Assembly: GCA_017472105.1 (NCBI GenBank)
Contig: JAFUQY010000254.1
Span: 1 to 5,885 of the forward strand
DNA from: Clostridia bacterium
GTDB lineage: Bacteria; Bacillota_A; Clostridia; Oscillospirales; CAG-272
Reading direction: 5' to 3'
DNA: 5,885 nt
The position numbers and the translations under genes were made by a program. Positions 4,791-5,885 of the stretch are shown here, piece by piece. Numbering within the stretch: position 1 is the stretch's first letter; each line of letters opens with the position of its first letter. The notes beneath the pieces are model-generated. The model was not told the DNA's origin, did not search any database, and saw only the letters and a program-made list of their open reading frames with translations.

Positions 4791-5059
4791 TGCCTCATCC
4801 GTCACTGCGTGACACCTTCCCCACCGCGTTTGGGTATCCTAAACCGTTCATCTGTGCGGGGGAAGGCTTCTTTGGTTTATGCTCCCGCAGTCCTACGGAT
4901 GTTGGGAAGCGGATTTCACGAAAAATCCCGCGTTTGTTCCGGCGGTGCTGCGGGACGTGAAATCAAACAAGCCTTCCCCCGCACGCATGAAAAACTACGG
5001 CTTCACGAACGCTGTGGGGAAGGTGGCACGATTTTCCAAAAATCGTGACGGATGAGGCA
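4791..5059. mobile_element. non-autonomous inverted-repeat (MITE-like) element, copy B
   Basis: The terminal inverted repeats are perfect over 15 bp: TGCCTCATCCGTCAC (4791-4805) and GTGACGGATGAGGCA (5045-5059). A hairpin CACGATTTT/AAAATCGTG (5027-5035 with 5039-5047) overlaps the right end. Blocks ACCTTCCCCAC and GGGGGAAGGCTT on the left face AAGCCTTCCCCC and GTGGGGAAGGT on the right. The inner pairs CCCGCAG/CTGCGGG (4884-4890, 4948-4954) and GATTTCACG/CGTGAAATC (4912-4920, 4956-4964) interleave. The interior is homologous to copy A in several blocks. There is no transposase, no credible gene, and no clear target-site duplication. It lies between the helicase terminator and the typA promoter, and 5060-5150 beyond it shows nothing else I can support. 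Confidence 0.85.
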
Positions 5060-5153
5060 TGCTACTGCGCACCCTCCGCGCAATCCCTCCCCATTTCGGC
5101 AGAATGCATCGAAATTTTTTATAACCTGCGGCGAATTTTGTACTGCTGTGCGG

Positions 5154-5182
5154 TTTATTTTGATGCGATTCTGTGGTATAAT
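5154..5182 (+). promoter_or_regulatory. extended -10 promoter of typA
   Basis: TATAAT (5177-5182) is preceded by TGTGG, giving the TGn extended -10. A weak TTTATT (5154-5159) sits 17 bases upstream. The core TGTGGTATAAT is identical to that of the helicase promoter and of the divergent minus-strand promoter. Transcription would start near 5189, leaving a leader of about 47 bases before the ATG. Confidence 0.75.
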
Positions 5183-5235
5183 TTACAGGTTGAATATTAA
5201 AATCCCACACTATTAATATACCGAGGAGCATGATT

Positions 5236-5885
5236 ATGACAAGAAACGACCTTCGCAACGTTGCCATCATCGCGCACGTTGACCACGGCAAAACCACCCT
5301 CGTTGACCAGATGCTCAAGCAGTGCGATACCTATCACGAAAATCAGGTTGTACGCGACCGCGTCATGGACTCCGGCGACCTTGAAAGAGAACGCGGCATC
5401 ACCATCCTTGCGAAAAACACCTCCGTTGTGCGCGACGGCGTGAAGATCAACATCATCGACACCCCCGGTCACGCGGACTTCGGCGGCGAGGTCGAACGCA
5501 TCCTGAAAATGGTAAACGGCGTTATCCTCCTCGTTGACGCGGCGGAAGGTCCCATGCCCCAGACCCGTTTCGTTCTCGGACGCGCCATGGAGCTCGGTCA
5601 CCGTGTCATCGTTGTCGTGAACAAGGTCGACAAGCCCGACGCGAGACTGGACGAGGTTCCGGATGAGGTTCTCGAGCTCCTTCTCGAGCTTGACGCGACC
5701 GACGAGCAGCTGGATTCTCCCATTCTCTTCTGCTCCGGCCGTACGGGACGCGCTTCCGTGAATCCCTACGACCTCGGCGAAAATCTCGACTGCCTCTTCG
5801 ACACCATTCTTGACTACATCCCCGCTCCCGAAGGCGAAGTTGACGAACCCCTTCAGCTCCTCGTTTCCTCCATCGACTACAACGA
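5236..5885 (+). CDS. typA: translational GTPase TypA/BipA, N-terminal part
   Basis: The gene runs off the window end after 216 codons of a family usually about 600 residues long. GAGGAG (5223-5228) lies seven bases before the ATG at 5236. An in-frame ATG at 5230 is only one base from that site and is less likely. The N-terminus [21 protein letters not shown] contains the G1 loop AHVDHGKT (13-20). G2 is RGIT (53-56), preceded by the typical DSGDLERE. G3 is [14 protein letters not shown] (75-88) and G4 is NKVD (129-132). The G5-position loop reads CSGRTG (166-171) instead of the more usual SALNG. TypA is a ribosome-binding GTPase related to EF-G and LepA; it assists ribosome assembly and stress or cold adaptation in studied bacteria. 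The end at VSSIDYN is entering domain 2. The G motifs make the identity very secure. Confidence 0.96.
   Translation, partial: MTRNDLRNVAIIAHVDHGKTTLVDQMLKQCDTYHENQVVRDRVMDSGDLERERGITILAKNTSVVRDGVKINIIDTPGHADFGGEVERILKMVNGVILLVDAAEGPMPQTRFVLGRAMELGHRVIVVVNKVDKPDARLDEVPDEVLELLLELDATDEQLDSPILFCSGRTGRASVNPYDLGENLDCLFDTILDYIPAPEGEVDEPLQLLVSSIDYN

Noticed and set aside
4496..4960. Frames on both strands across the 81-bp units and element copy B
   Set aside because: They stay open only because the unit is a multiple of three, and they run into a terminator or an inverted-repeat element. No ribosome binding site or domain supports them.
5230..5235. Alternative typA start at the ATG at 5230
   Set aside because: It lies one base after GAGGAG, too close for initiation. 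The in-frame ATG at 5236 is at 7 bases and gives the usual N-terminus.

Overview
The window looks like chromosomal DNA of an uncultured gut-type member of Clostridia (Bacillota). The clues are the gene content (a DIP1984-like protein end, a cysteine-rich zinc-ribbon protein, a PD-(D/E)XK/DinG-type helicase of the clostridial kind, and TypA/BipA), strong GGAGG-type ribosome binding sites, extended -10 promoters (TGnTATAAT), and intergenic elements ending in GCCTCATCC/GGATGAGGC. I know such elements from memory of clostridial gut genomes. The taxonomic call is inference.

Layout. 1-109 is the 3' end of a + strand gene. 110-550 has no convincing protein gene but is dense in self-complementary sequence: a small hairpin (136-150), a branched fold closed by a 9-bp helix and carrying a perfect T-loop hairpin (159-325), a long wobble-containing hairpin (360-488), and a bidirectional terminator (498-549). 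585-683 (minus) encodes a 32-residue Cys-rich, single-span membrane microprotein with an excellent ribosome binding site. 894-1529 (minus) encodes a 211-residue protein with two zinc-ribbon-like cysteine sets. 1530-2042 is a long intergenic region with a G-quadruplex motif, a ~290-bp inverted-repeat element (copy A), and two outward-facing promoters whose -10 regions form a perfect 13-bp inverted repeat. 2043-4607 (+) encodes an 854-residue nuclease-helicase fusion. Its last codons lie in the first unit of an 81-bp tandem duplication (4571-4732), followed by a strong terminator. 4791-5059 is element copy B. A promoter and ribosome binding site then lead into typA (from 5236), which runs off the window.

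How it fits together. The helicase and the zinc-ribbon gene are divergently transcribed from the paired promoters near 1925-2001. The zinc-ribbon transcript would carry element copy A and the G-tract complement in a leader of roughly 390 nt. The helicase and typA appear to be separate + strand units split by a terminator and copy B. No operon links these genes functionally. The most unusual parts are non-coding: the 110-550 folded region, the two inverted-repeat elements, the quadruplex, and the unlisted microprotein.
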